Assembly: GCF_019355555.1 (NCBI RefSeq)
Contig: NZ_CP072141.1
Coordinates: 3,404,001-3,468,000 of the forward strand
Source: Rhizobium sp. L51/94
GTDB taxonomy: Bacteria; Pseudomonadota; Alphaproteobacteria; Rhizobiales; Rhizobiaceae
Length of the DNA stretch: 64,000 nt
Direction: 5' to 3'
Part shown: positions 1 through 7,956 of the stretch, in pieces
How positions within the stretch are numbered: the first letter of the stretch is position 1
Layout: each line of letters opens with the position of its first letter
Program-made: the position numbers and the translations under genes
The notes under the pieces: generated by a model
Told to the model about the DNA's origin: nothing
Seen by the model: the letters and a program-made list of their open reading frames with translations, nothing else
Databases searched by the model: none

Positions 1-440
1 CAGTTTTCGAAGGCGATCCTGACGCCCTTGTCGGCGGCGCGCTTGGCAAGCTCGCTCCAGATCTGCTTGTAGCGCGGCAGGCTGTCGGTCAACGGCTTGT
101 TGCGGACGCGGCCGGTAAAGCCGGCAACGCAAGTGGCGCCAAAATGATGGGCGTTGTCGATACAATCCTTCCAGCCCTGCAGCGTCTGCAGGTCCATGTC
201 GCCTTCCTCAAGCGGATTGCCGAACATGCCGAGTGTCGACATGGTGATATCGCGATTGCCGATGGCATCGATGCAGCGTTTGCCGAGCTCGGCAAGGTTC
301 TGGCCGTTTGTCGTCTGCCAGAAGAACGGCTCGAAACTTTCGAAACCGAGATCGGCGATCTTGGAAATGCGCGCGGCAGCGTCCTCGTCGGAGGCCTTGA
401 CCATGGTGCCGATGCGGATGGAATTGGCTGGATTATTCAC
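1..440 (-). CDS. Sugar phosphate isomerase/epimerase family protein (3' part cut by window edge)
   Basis: The frame runs from a GTG at 440 off the left edge, so only about 146 N-terminal residues are present. They read like the start of an AP-endonuclease-2-type TIM barrel (IRIGTMVKASDEDAAARI, then LGFESFEPFFWQ), the fold of sugar isomerases and epimerases. An AGGACAG ribosome site lies about 7 bases before the GTG; an ATG at 404 is the alternative start. It sits 26 bases behind the Gfo/Idh/MocA gene in the same direction, so the two probably form a sugar or inositol-type catabolic operon controlled by the divergent LacI gene. The substrate cannot be read from the sequence. Confidence 0.8.
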   Translation of the reverse strand, partial: MNNPANSIRIGTMVKASDEDAAARISKIADLGFESFEPFFWQTTNGQNLAELGKRCIDAIGNRDITMSTLGMFGNPLEEGDMDLQTLQGWKDCIDNAHHFGATCVAGFTGRVRNKPLTDSLPRYKQIWSELAKRAADKGVRIAFEN

Positions 441-466
441 GATCTCTGTCCTTGTACTGAAGGTCT

Positions 467-1501
467 TCAGGCTGAAATGTCGATGCGTTGTCCGGACCTG
501 GCGCTCTCGATGGCGCCAAGCACCATGGCAAGGCTGCGGATATTGTCGCTGCTCACCGTCTCAGGGGGCCGCCCGGTCTTTACGGCCTCGAGGAAGCTGG
601 CGATGACGCTGGCATGACCGTGGGTCTCCGCCTCATGCTCGGGTCCCGGCACCTCGATCGGGGTAAAGCCATGCAGCAGCCCCTCCTCGTTGCCGGCGAC
701 CGTCGCCTCGAAAGCGTCCTCGCCATCCCAGGTCAGCATGCCCTTCGAGCCCGTCAGCCGCCACTGGCTTTCCCAGCTCGTCCGCCGCCCCTCGGCACAC
801 CAGGAGCCGCGATAGGTGAAAGTGACGTCGTCCGAAAATTCGAAGATGGCGTGGGCAGATGCACCGTCGCGGTACCATGAGCCTTTCGGGTTCGTCTCTA
901 CGCAATAGACGGCCAGCGGCTTGCGGTCGGCAACGAAGCGCGCCGCATCGAAGGTATGGATCGCCATGTCGAGCAGCAGCACATGATCCATCTCATCGCG
1001 AAAACCGCCGAAATGCGGCCCGAGGAAGAAATCGCAGTGTATGCCGGTCAGTTCGCCGATGGCACCGCTTTCCACAAAGCGCCGCAGGCGCCGGATGCCG
1101 GCGATATAGCGGCGGTTCTGGATGATGGCGTGCACCTTGCCGGTCTCCGCGGCCAGTTCGATCAGTGCCGCACCTTCCGCTAGCGATGTCGCCATCGGCT
1201 TTTCCGAGAGCACATGGCAGCCGGCTTTCAGCGCCGTCGACACGACGCCGAAGCGCGCAGCCGGAATGACGACGTCGAACACCATGTCCGCCTTCGTCCG
1301 GGCAATGACATCACCGAGATCGGAGCCTATGACGGCACCTTCGAGGCCGAACTCCTTGGCAAGGTTCTCAGCCGTCTCGCGGTTGAGATCGACGAGGCCG
1401 ACAATTTTTATGGCAGCGGCTACCGCCGGGTCAGATGCGATGGCGCGCAACCAGCCTTTGGACATAGCTCCGCACCCGCACAAAATGGCATTGAATGTCA
1501 A
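467..1501 (-). CDS. Gfo/Idh/MocA family NAD(P)-dependent oxidoreductase
   Basis: The 344-residue protein is of normal length for a Gfo/Idh/MocA sugar or cyclitol dehydrogenase. An N-terminal Rossmann segment (MTFNAILCGCGAMSKGWLRA, with glycines replacing the strict GxGxxG) is followed by the family motif HVLSEKPMA near residues 94-102, whose EKP lysine is the usual catalytic residue, and by the mixed alpha/beta substrate domain. It is the first gene of a two-gene minus-strand operon with the isomerase-like gene and lies opposite the LacI gene, with a shared palindrome between them. It presumably oxidises a sugar or sugar-like ring in the cytoplasm; the substrate is unknown. Confidence 0.88.
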   Translation of the reverse strand: MTFNAILCGCGAMSKGWLRAIASDPAVAAAIKIVGLVDLNRETAENLAKEFGLEGAVIGSDLGDVIARTKADMVFDVVIPAARFGVVSTALKAGCHVLSEKPMATSLAEGAALIELAAETGKVHAIIQNRRYIAGIRRLRRFVESGAIGELTGIHCDFFLGPHFGGFRDEMDHVLLLDMAIHTFDAARFVADRKPLAVYCVETNPKGSWYRDGASAHAIFEFSDDVTFTYRGSWCAEGRRTSWESQWRLTGSKGMLTWDGEDAFEATVAGNEEGLLHGFTPIEVPGPEHEAETHGHASVIASFLEAVKTGRPPETVSSDNIRSLAMVLGAIESARSGQRIDISA

Positions 1502-1547
1502 AATCTTTTCCTCCGCCGGAGCGCGTCATCTCCCATGACAATGGCTC

Positions 1548-1561
1548 CGTAAACGTTTACG
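1548..1561. promoter_or_regulatory. LacI-family operator palindrome
   Basis: CGTAAACGTTTACG is a perfect 14-bp palindrome with a central CpG, the usual shape of LacI/GalR operators. It lies between the divergent dehydrogenase (start 1501) and LacI gene (start 1637), where one site could control both directions. Confidence 0.75.
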
Positions 1562-1636
1562 AGACTAGTCAGAAATGTTTTGCTGTGTCAAGAGAGGGAA
1601 AAACGGAATTTGCCGACCGAAGGAAAAACGCCGCCG

Positions 1637-2674
1637 ATGAAGGGTATCCGACAGCTCGCCAAACACCTCGATATTTCGATCGGCACGGTCTCACGCGCCC
1701 TCAATGGCAAGGCCGATGTCAATGCCGAGACGCGTCAGCGTGTGCTCGCAGCAGCCGTCGAACTCGGCTATGTCGCCAACCAATCCGGCAGAAGCTTGCG
1801 CCAGGGAACGACCAACGTCATCGGCCTGATGATGGAATCGAGCAAGGAAACCAACGAGAACGGTGACAACTTCTTCCTAGGCCTCACCAGCGGGCTGCAG
1901 AGCGTGCTGTCGCGGCACAAGCTCGACCTTATCATGCTGCCCTGCCCGAGCGAAGAGGATCCGACCGAATACCTGCAGCGCATGGTCGCCCGCGGCATCG
2001 TCGACGGCATGATCATCTCTGCCACGCAGCGAATCGACCATCGTCTGGACCTCCTGTCACGCACCAAGATCCCTTTCGTCACGCTCGGCCGCAGCCAATC
2101 CGGCGGCGAATATTCCTGGGTCGATCTCGATTTCGACGGCGTCGCAAACAGCTCAGTCGACCGACTGATCGCCAAGGGCCATCGCCGCATTGCCGTCGCT
2201 GCCCCATCGAACGACGTCAATCTCGGCTACATCTTTCTCGACGGCTACCGGAATGCCCTGAAGCGCCACGGCATCGCATATGACCCGTCGCTGGTTTTCA
2301 GGGTCAAATCCAGCGAGCAAGGCGGCTACCAGGCGGCACACGAGATGCTGTTGCTTGACGACCGGCCAACGGCGATCATCCTCATCTACGAACTGATGGC
2401 GATCGGCCTTTACCGCCGGCTGACGGAGGCAGGCGTCATTCCCGGCCGCGACCTCGCCGTCATCGGCTTTCGCGAGGAGCCCCGCGCAAAATTCCTGCAG
2501 CCAACGCTGACCTGCTTTCGCATGTCGGTGCGCGATCTCGGTGTCGAACTGGCCGAGACCCTGCTGGCCACCATGCCCGCCTACGCGTCCTTCTATCCGA
2601 AAGGCGCCTGCAACACGATATGGCCGCTGGAGCTGGTGCCGGGCGAAAGCGATGGCTTCGAGCGGAAACCCTGA
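1637..2674 (+). CDS. LacI family transcriptional regulator
   Basis: This 345-residue repressor starts at MKGIRQLAKHLDISIGTVSR, the typical N-terminal LacI helix-turn-helix (residues 3-22), followed by the hinge helix (VELGYVANQSGRSLRQG) and a periplasmic-binding-protein-like effector domain. The frame is open upstream to 1580, but the ATG at 1637 puts the DNA-binding helix at the very N-terminus as in the family. It probably binds the palindrome at 1548-1561 and controls itself and the divergent isomerase/dehydrogenase operon, released by a sugar or sugar-derived ligand. The ligand cannot be predicted. Confidence 0.9.
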   Translation: MKGIRQLAKHLDISIGTVSRALNGKADVNAETRQRVLAAAVELGYVANQSGRSLRQGTTNVIGLMMESSKETNENGDNFFLGLTSGLQSVLSRHKLDLIMLPCPSEEDPTEYLQRMVARGIVDGMIISATQRIDHRLDLLSRTKIPFVTLGRSQSGGEYSWVDLDFDGVANSSVDRLIAKGHRRIAVAAPSNDVNLGYIFLDGYRNALKRHGIAYDPSLVFRVKSSEQGGYQAAHEMLLLDDRPTAIILIYELMAIGLYRRLTEAGVIPGRDLAVIGFREEPRAKFLQPTLTCFRMSVRDLGVELAETLLATMPAYASFYPKGACNTIWPLELVPGESDGFERKP

Positions 2675-2761
2675 CCGCAGCGCCGAAACGCCGCAGCCAG
2701 CCATCGAAGCTTGCGGGATTGTCGACCGCGCGGCATGTAGGATGCAAAGCAGGAGCCGGCG

Positions 2762-3151
2762 GTGAGCGAAGAGACGACCACATTGTATGAAGCCATCGGT
2801 GGCGCGCCAACGGTGCACGCGCTGACCGATCGCTTCTATGCGCTGATGGATACGCTTCCCGAGGCCGCCCGCTGCCGCGCCATCCACCCGCCGAGCCTCG
2901 ACGGCAGCCGGGAGAAATTCTACGAATACCTGACCGGCTATCTCGGCGGCCCTCCGCTCTACACAGACAAGCGCGGCCATCCCCGCCTGCGCAGCCGCCA
3001 CTTGCCCGCAGCTATCGGACCACTTGAGCGCGACGAATGGCTGCTCTGTTTTCGCCGCGCACTGGATGAGACGATTGCCAGCGAGCAACTCAGGGGCATC
3101 ATCTGGGAACCGGTCGAGCGCCTTGCCCACCACATGCAGAACAAGGAATAG
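2762..3151 (+). CDS. Group II truncated haemoglobin
   Basis: A 129-residue 2-on-2 globin beginning at a GTG preceded by GCAGGAG. The pattern LYEAIGG...LTDRFYALM, then HPPSLDGSREKFYEYLTGYLGGPPLY and HPRLRSRHLPAAIG, fits group II (trHbO) globins; the His of RSRH is the expected proximal haem ligand and the Trp of DEWLLCF the expected G8 Trp. Group II members bind O2 or NO and are usually linked to detoxification or redox chemistry. It precedes the DUF423 gene by 8 bases, so the two are probably co-transcribed. The haem-uptake island begins just downstream. Confidence 0.85.
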   Translation: MSEETTTLYEAIGGAPTVHALTDRFYALMDTLPEAARCRAIHPPSLDGSREKFYEYLTGYLGGPPLYTDKRGHPRLRSRHLPAAIGPLERDEWLLCFRRALDETIASEQLRGIIWEPVERLAHHMQNKE

Positions 3152-3158
3152 CAGCCCG

Positions 3159-3533
3159 ATGAAAGCCTATGTCCGCCCAACCCTTCTGCTTATGTCCGGC
3201 ATCTTCGGCTGCGCAGGCGTTGCCCTGGCCGCAGCATCCGCGCATGCCGGTGGCGATACGCACCTGCTGGCGTCGGCATCGGCCATGTGCCTCGCCCACG
3301 CGCCGGCCCTGCTGGCGCTCTACATCGGATATCGCAGCCTTCGCACCGCGCCGCTTGGCGGCCTGATGATGGGGCTCGGCACCCTGCTGTTCACAGCCGA
3401 TCTGCTGGCTCTTTACGCAAGGGGAACCGGGCTGTTTCCGATGGCGGCCCCCATCGGCGGCTTCGCCATGATGGGCGGGTGGCTGGTCGTGGCAGCAGGC
3501 GCCTTCTTGCGGACAAGACCGACGCCCGATTGA
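3159..3533 (+). CDS. DUF423 family small membrane protein
   Basis: The 124-residue protein has an ATG 8 bases after the globin stop. It has about four hydrophobic helices separated by short polar turns (for example ALLALYIGYRS, LMMGLGTLLFTADLLALY and GGFAMMGGWLVVAAGAFL), the size and layout of DUF423/YgdD-type inner-membrane proteins of unknown function. The C-terminus is short and cytoplasmic-looking. A longer in-frame extension upstream overlaps the globin gene and is not credible. Confidence 0.75.
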   Translation: MKAYVRPTLLLMSGIFGCAGVALAAASAHAGGDTHLLASASAMCLAHAPALLALYIGYRSLRTAPLGGLMMGLGTLLFTADLLALYARGTGLFPMAAPIGGFAMMGGWLVVAAGAFLRTRPTPD

Positions 3534-3548
3534 GATCAGCCAGACGGC

Positions 3549-3863
3549 TCAGATGCCTAGGACCACGTTAAAACCCTCGAACACGGGATGGCCGATATAG
3601 ACCGCCTTGTGATCGCCGGCATTGCGGTGGGACTTCCGAAAGCTCTCGGATTTGGTCCAGTTGATGAAATCAGCCTCGTTGGCCCAGGTCGTGTGCGAGG
3701 AAAACAGGGTGTAGCCCTCTTCTTCGTTTGTCTTGCTGCGCAACAGCCGGAACTCGACGAAGCCCGGAACTTCCGGCAGGCTGGAATCGCGATTTCTCCA
3801 GATGGATTCGAATTCCGCCTCGGAGCCGACGGCTACCTTGAAGCGGTTCATGGCGATATACAT
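3549..3863 (-). CDS. IsdG/HmuQ-type haem-degrading monooxygenase (ABM domain)
   Basis: A 104-residue antibiotic-biosynthesis-monooxygenase (ABM) fold. The catalytic triad known from IsdG/IsdI (Asn, Trp, His) can be placed at N6, W69 and H79, with the same 10-residue Trp-His spacing, and the N-terminus MYIAMNRFKV matches the family. Such enzymes open the haem ring in the cytoplasm to release iron; rhizobial relatives are HmuQ and HmuD. It is the last gene of a minus-strand trio with an unknown 91-residue protein and a DUF2325 protein, behind an iron-type operator and next to hmuPSTUV, which supports use of imported haem. Confidence 0.83.
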   Translation of the reverse strand: MYIAMNRFKVAVGSEAEFESIWRNRDSSLPEVPGFVEFRLLRSKTNEEEGYTLFSSHTTWANEADFINWTKSESFRKSHRNAGDHKAVYIGHPVFEGFNVVLGI

Positions 3864-3892
3864 GGTAATCCCTTTCGAGCCCTACGGGCCTT

Positions 3893-4168
3893 TCAAGCCT
3901 TGGAAGAATATCGCCGATGTTTGCCCGATGCAGCGGCAAAGGCAACCACATTTCTCCCCGTCGCGGCATCGCGTCCGAAGGCTGCGACTGGCACCTCGCC
4001 CGGCGGACGGGCGGCCTCACGTGGAAAGACAATGACATCAGGCGCATGGGCCGCTGTACCCCGCCGCGCCATCAGCGCAGAAATCTCAGGCACTGCTGCG
4101 CCGCCCTCACCAGTCGGCGCCAGCCTGTGGAGGCCGATCATATTCACGCTGTCGGAGCTATCGGTCAT
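3893..4168 (-). CDS. Hypothetical protein coupled to the DUF2325 gene in the haem island
   Basis: A 91-residue protein whose ATG overlaps the stop of the DUF2325 gene (ATGA), so translation is probably coupled. I do not recognise the family. It has no signal peptide or membrane helix; it is rich in Ala, Gly and Pro in the middle (PDVIVFPREAARPPGEVPVA) and basic at the end. It ends 29 bases before the haem monooxygenase gene, so a link with haem or iron use is likely, but no function can be read from the sequence. Confidence 0.6.
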   Translation of the reverse strand: MTDSSDSVNMIGLHRLAPTGEGGAAVPEISALMARRGTAAHAPDVIVFPREAARPPGEVPVAAFGRDAATGRNVVAFAAASGKHRRYSSKA

Positions 4169-4563
4169 TGTGTCGTAACCCGGTCGTTCATGGTGTGAAG
4201 GGCGCGCTCGAGGCTGGATTTGCTGCCGTTGCGCAAGGGGATGAAGGTCTTGCCGTAGCGCTTGCAGCCGGTCTTGACCCTCAGGCAGGCATCGTGGCTG
4301 ATACAGTCGATAGGGCAGAAGACGCAGTCTACCGACTGCAGCGCGGTGTCGATGCGCGAGACCGCTTCCCGCAGCCCGCCGTCATGGTGCAACAGTTCGG
4401 CGCCGAAATTGCTGGCGATCTGGCGAAGATGGGCAACCTGGCAATCGCGTCCGCCGACATAGAGAAAGCTGCGGCCGTCCAATCGGGATTTACCCGTAGC
4501 CACTGGCGCAGCCTCGGTGATCGCCACCTCGCGGTTATCCCTTTTGCCCTTGCGCGCCATGCC
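4165..4563 (-). CDS. DUF2325 domain-containing protein
   Basis: A 132-residue cytoplasmic protein. After a charged N-terminus it has the DUF2325 pattern SFLYVGGRDCQVAHLRQIAS, then a histidine pair (LLHHDGGLRE) and a cysteine-rich stretch (DCVFCPIDCISHDACLRVKTGC), which could bind metal or haem; that is inference. The ATG at 4563 is preferred because GGAG lies 7 bases before it; an in-frame ATG at 4587 has no such site. It is the first gene of the trio ending with the haem monooxygenase, and a TGA-N9-TCA iron box lies 92 bases upstream. Confidence 0.75.
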   Translation of the reverse strand, partial: GMARKGKRDNREVAITEAAPVATGKSRLDGRSFLYVGGRDCQVAHLRQIASNFGAELLHHDGGLREAVSRIDTALQSVDCVFCPIDCISHDACLRVKTGCKRYGKTFIPLRNGSKSSLERALHTMNDRVTTQ

Positions 4564-4654
4564 ATCACTCCGTTTTTCTGGTTTCATCCCGGCCCGATTT
4601 CGGTGGGCCTAGAGCGACCTTATTAAACTGGAGTATTCGAGTAAAGTATAAACT

Positions 4655-4669
4655 TGATTATTTTACTCA
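4655..4669. promoter_or_regulatory. Candidate IRO box (RirA iron-responsive operator)
   Basis: TGATTATTTTACTCA fits the rhizobial IRO consensus TGA-N9-TCA recognised by the iron regulator RirA. It lies upstream of the minus-strand DUF2325-unknown-haem monooxygenase operon, in an AT-rich promoter-like stretch. The preceding TAAACTTGA also occurs at 6588-6596 before hmuP. The consensus is short, so the match is suggestive only. Confidence 0.5.
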
Positions 4670-4684
4670 TCTTATTTGTCTCCC

Positions 4685-6037
4685 CTAATTGCCTGTGACC
4701 TGCACCTCCTGGGTGAAGGTCCAGCTGGGCTTTCCCCACTCCGGCGGCAGCGACGGAAACGGTGCGGCACGGCGAACGCCGTCGAGCACGGCGGCATCCA
4801 GATCGGGGACGCCGGAACTGCGTGCGAGCGACACGGCACTCAGTTCGCCGCTGGCGCCGACCGTCAGCCGGACGCGTACGGTCATCGCGGCGGTCATGCG
4901 CCGGTACTCGGAGGGCACGCGCACCGAGCGGCGGATGCGCGACTGTACCTTGCCGGGATAGTTCGCCACGGCGGCGCTGCCCGATCCCTGGCGATTGCCG
5001 ACTGCTGCCGAATTGCTGTCGGAGCGGGCTGTTTCGGTGCCTTCCGACGAGCCGCGCTTGGTATCCTGCTCGTTTTCCCCCTTCGAGCCAGACTTCATCT
5101 TCGCAGCTTTCGGCGGCGGCTTCTTCACCACGTCCTTCGGCTTCTGTACCTTCGGCGGTGGCGTCGGCTTCTCGATAGGCTTAACCGTCGCCTCCGGCGG
5201 AATGATCTCCGCTGGCGGCGCGGGCGGGACAGGAGCACTCGCCGCATCTGTCGGAGGTGCTGCCGGCGGTTTCGTTTCCTCGAGTGGGATCTCGGTCGCT
5301 TGCGGCTGGACGACGGTGGGTTCGGCCGGCACTTGCGCCGCCAGTACCTCCGGTTCGGGAGAAACGACAGTCTCCGGAGAGACCTGGCTCAACGCCTGCG
5401 TCGGCTGCACCGGATCAGGCTGAATAGCTTCCGGCACCGGTTCGGATGGCTGGACAGCGGGTGCGGGTTCGCTCGGCTGCGGCTCGACCGGAGTGACTTC
5501 GGCCGTTTCGGTCTTGCTCGGCTGGACGGCCTCGGCAACGATTTCGTCGGGCTTGGGAGGCTCCTTGTTCTCTTCGCCCGAGGCCTGTTGGTCTGCGTCG
5601 CCGTTTCCAAGCATGACGACACTGACACTGTCGCCGGCATCCTCGACAGGATCTTCCGGCAACGTCACGACGGCCGTCATCAGCGCCGAAAACACCGCTA
5701 CGTGAAAAAGCAGCGAGCAAAGGCTTGCCGCAAGACCTGCCGTCCTCGTTCCCGCGCGGACCGTCCTTGGCGCGTCCGGCAGCAGGTCGATCGGCGGCGC
5801 TGCCGTGCCTGCTTCCGCCGCCGCGTCGGGATGCGCCGGATAGGACGCGATGCGGGTAAAGCGCGCATAGTGGACGACTGCCTCGGCAGCCGGGGGACGC
5901 GGGAATTCGTCAAGTCCCGACAGCTCGTGGGCCGGAAATATCGGCGGCGTGTTGTCGTTGACAACGGCTCCCATGCGCGGATCGATGCCGGCAAATGGTC
6001 TGGATCGGGACTTGGCTGGACTGGTCATGCGCTGCAT
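4685..6037 (-). CDS. tonB: TonB family energy transducer for haem/siderophore uptake
   Basis: A 450-residue TonB. A long cytoplasmic N-terminus (about 1-98) leads to one membrane anchor (about 101-125), then a long Pro/Glu/Lys-rich periplasmic spacer and a C-terminal TonB domain with YPGKVQSRIRRSVRVP and RVRLTVGASGELSAV. The protein couples the proton-motive force (via ExbB/ExbD, not in this window) to TonB-dependent outer-membrane receptors. It lies 53 bases behind an exported protein gene and is divergent from hmuPSTUV, the known rhizobial orf1-tonB/hmuPSTUV arrangement. An alternative ATG is at 6028. Confidence 0.88.
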   Translation of the reverse strand: MQRMTSPAKSRSRPFAGIDPRMGAVVNDNTPPIFPAHELSGLDEFPRPPAAEAVVHYARFTRIASYPAHPDAAAEAGTAAPPIDLLPDAPRTVRAGTRTAGLAASLCSLLFHVAVFSALMTAVVTLPEDPVEDAGDSVSVVMLGNGDADQQASGEENKEPPKPDEIVAEAVQPSKTETAEVTPVEPQPSEPAPAVQPSEPVPEAIQPDPVQPTQALSQVSPETVVSPEPEVLAAQVPAEPTVVQPQATEIPLEETKPPAAPPTDAASAPVPPAPPAEIIPPEATVKPIEKPTPPPKVQKPKDVVKKPPPKAAKMKSGSKGENEQDTKRGSSEGTETARSDSNSAAVGNRQGSGSAAVANYPGKVQSRIRRSVRVPSEYRRMTAAMTVRVRLTVGASGELSAVSLARSSGVPDLDAAVLDGVRRAAPFPSLPPEWGKPSWTFTQEVQVTGN

Positions 6038-6090
6038 CCGCCGCTCGGGGAATAGGCGGGCGGCCGGGATCTACCCCGACGCCCGGGATT

Positions 6091-6528
6091 TCAACCCTCG
6101 AAGGGGATTGGCGTCTGCGACCGGGTCGTCAGCGCCGCCTTGCATTCTCCGGCGGCCGGCCCGTCGCAAACTGGCGTGTCGTTGACGATGACCCGGGTGA
6201 CCGCCTCGCATTTGAGGTTCGGCATATCGAATTGCCGCACCCGCTTCTTGCCCACCGGCAAATCGCGGAAATCGAGCACGGTCACTTTGTCGACGGCGTT
6301 CTTTTCGTTGAAAAATGCCAGTTCGAAGGAGATCTTGGCAATCGGCGTCGCCATGTCGTTCTCGGCGACGAAGGTCATCATGCATCCCTTTGCCGATGGC
6401 GTAAGAGCATTGAGCTCGACATTCAGGCGAGCAGCAACCGGTGTCTGTTGCTGGGCCGAGGCGGATCCCCCCGCTGCCGCGACGACAACATTGCAGACAA
6501 ATAAACAGACGATCGTCTTCAAGCGCAT
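6091..6528 (-). CDS. Exported protein preceding tonB (orf1-type)
   Basis: A 145-residue protein with a signal peptide from MRLKTIVCLFVCNVVVAAAG to SASAQQQ. The mature part (VAARLNVELNALTPSAKGC, FVAENDMATPIAKISFELAFF) looks like a small beta-rich periplasmic domain with four cysteines. The ATG at 6528 is preferred over 6543 because it begins the signal peptide. It is the promoter-proximal gene of the tonB operon. The function is unknown; position suggests a periplasmic helper for TonB-dependent uptake. Confidence 0.75.
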   Translation of the reverse strand: MRLKTIVCLFVCNVVVAAAGGSASAQQQTPVAARLNVELNALTPSAKGCMMTFVAENDMATPIAKISFELAFFNEKNAVDKVTVLDFRDLPVGKKRVRQFDMPNLKCEAVTRVIVNDTPVCDGPAAGECKAALTTRSQTPIPFEG

Positions 6529-6587
6529 AGGGCTCTCCTGCACCGGTTCAGGGCGGCAACGACCATGAGATGCGTTGCCTGAAAATT

Positions 6588-6612
6588 TAAACTTGACTCA
6601 GTTAGTATCCTA
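6588..6612 (+). promoter_or_regulatory. Promoter-region element upstream of hmuP resembling the 4655 iron box
   Basis: TAAACTTGACTCAGTTAG starts with the same TAAACTTGA[C/T]T core as the sequence around 4649-4659. It contains TGA-N9-TAT, a degenerate half of the RirA consensus, and a TTGACT that could be a -35 element. It lies about 20-40 bases before the hmuP ATG, so iron control of hmuPSTUV from here is plausible but unproven. Confidence 0.35.
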
Positions 6613-6630
6613 TTGCGTCTTTAGGAAACC

Positions 6631-6876
6631 ATGACTATGAGAGTCAAGATAAAACTCCGGGTAGACCGGCCCGATCCCATGATTTTGCAGGCAAAAACAA
6701 GCCAGATGATTGCTGATAAGACGCCAGCGACCCCACCGCCGCATGCGGTGCAGACGGTCAGGACGATCGAGAGCGCCGAGATCTTTCGCGGTCAGAACGA
6801 GATCGTCATTCGGCACGAAGATTTCATCTACCGACTGAAAATCACCCGACAGGGCAAACTGATACTCAACAAATAG
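6631..6876 (+). CDS. hmuP: Haemin uptake protein HmuP/HemP
   Basis: An 81-residue HemP-family protein: the C-terminal half IFRGQNEIVIRHEDFIYRLKITRQGKLILNK (about residues 51-81) is the conserved core ending in the KLIL-type motif. In Bradyrhizobium HmuP is a regulator/coactivator needed for haem receptor expression and haem use. The ATG at 6631 has AGGA 5 bases before it. It is the first gene of hmuPSTUV, 11 bases before hmuS. The N-terminal 40 residues are less conserved, so a later start at MILQAK is possible. Confidence 0.85.
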   Translation: MTMRVKIKLRVDRPDPMILQAKTSQMIADKTPATPPPHAVQTVRTIESAEIFRGQNEIVIRHEDFIYRLKITRQGKLILNK

Positions 6877-6887
6877 GGCATTTGACG

Positions 6888-7946
6888 ATGACGACCCCAA
6901 CCCGACCAAGCCCCGCCGAAATCCGCAACTTCCGCGCCGAAAACCCGAAGATGCGCGAACGCGATATCGCAGCCCGTCTCGGCATCTCCGAGGCCGCCCT
7001 GGTGGCTGCCGAAGTAGGCCTCACGGCCATCCGTATCGACGCCAGCGCCAATCGCTTCCTGGAGCATGTGGAAAGTCTCGGCGAAGTGCTCGCCCTGTCG
7101 CGCAACGAAAGCGCCGTGCACGAAAAGATCGGCATCTACGAGAACATCAAGTCTGGCAAGCATTCCGCCATCGTCCTCGGCGAAAACATCGACCTACGGA
7201 TTTTCCCGTCACGCTGGGTGCACGGCTTTGCAGTCACCAAAACCGACGGCGATGACGTCAAGCTGAGCCTGCAGTTCTTCGACAAGGCCGGCAGCGCCGT
7301 CCACAAGGTTCACCTGCGCCCCGCCTCCGATGTTGCCGCCTATCATGCGATGGTGGCGGCACTGCGTATTGAGGACCAGTCTCAGGAATTCGTCGAGGAC
7401 ATGTCCGGCTATGACAAGGGCAGCGTCGACGGCGAGGTCAGCCGCGACGAATTGCGCGACCACTGGGGCCAGATGAGGGATACCCACGAGTTCATCGGCC
7501 TGCTGAAGAAGCTGAAGATCGGCCGCCAGTCGGCCCTCCGGACAGTCGGCGACGATTACGCCTGGAAGCTCGACGGCGGCGCCGTCCAAACCATGCTGGA
7601 GGCTGCCGCCGCAGATGGCCTGCCCATCATGTGCTTCGTCGGCAATGACGGCATCATCCAGATCCATTCCGGTCCGATCGCCAGCATCAAGACGATGGGG
7701 CCGTGGATCAACGTGATGGACCCCACCTTCCATCTCCACCTGCGTCTCGACGACATCGCCGAGGCATGGGCGGTGCGCAAGCCGACCGCCGATGGCCATG
7801 TCAGCTCGCTCGAAGCCTATGGCGCCGATGGCGAGATGATCATCCAGTTCTTCGGCAAGCGCAAGGAAGGCTCGGACGAGCGCCCTGAATGGCGGAAGAT
7901 CATCGAGGCCTTGCCGAAAATGGCAGCCGAAAGCGTTGCAGCCTGA
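6888..7946 (+). CDS. hmuS: Haem utilisation/degradation factor HmuS (HemS/ChuX family)
   Basis: A 352-residue cytoplasmic haem-handling protein with the two tandem HemS-like halves typical of HemS/ChuS/PhuS. The first holds RIDASANRFLEHVESLGEV and SALVLGENIDL-like strands (here SAIVLGENIDLRIF), the second FHLHLRLDDIAEAWAVRKP. It accepts haem imported by HmuTUV and passes it on or helps degrade it. ATG 6888 is chosen over the TTG at 6882. It lies within the hmu operon, 10 bases before hmuT. Confidence 0.92.
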   Translation: MTTPTRPSPAEIRNFRAENPKMRERDIAARLGISEAALVAAEVGLTAIRIDASANRFLEHVESLGEVLALSRNESAVHEKIGIYENIKSGKHSAIVLGENIDLRIFPSRWVHGFAVTKTDGDDVKLSLQFFDKAGSAVHKVHLRPASDVAAYHAMVAALRIEDQSQEFVEDMSGYDKGSVDGEVSRDELRDHWGQMRDTHEFIGLLKKLKIGRQSALRTVGDDYAWKLDGGAVQTMLEAAAADGLPIMCFVGNDGIIQIHSGPIASIKTMGPWINVMDPTFHLHLRLDDIAEAWAVRKPTADGHVSSLEAYGADGEMIIQFFGKRKEGSDERPEWRKIIEALPKMAAESVAA

Positions 7947-7956
7947 GGATACGACG

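Noticed and set aside
4676..6055. 459-codon plus-strand frame opposite tonB
   Set aside because: It is the antisense of a clear TonB gene; its arginine-rich composition is typical of shadow frames in GC-rich DNA.
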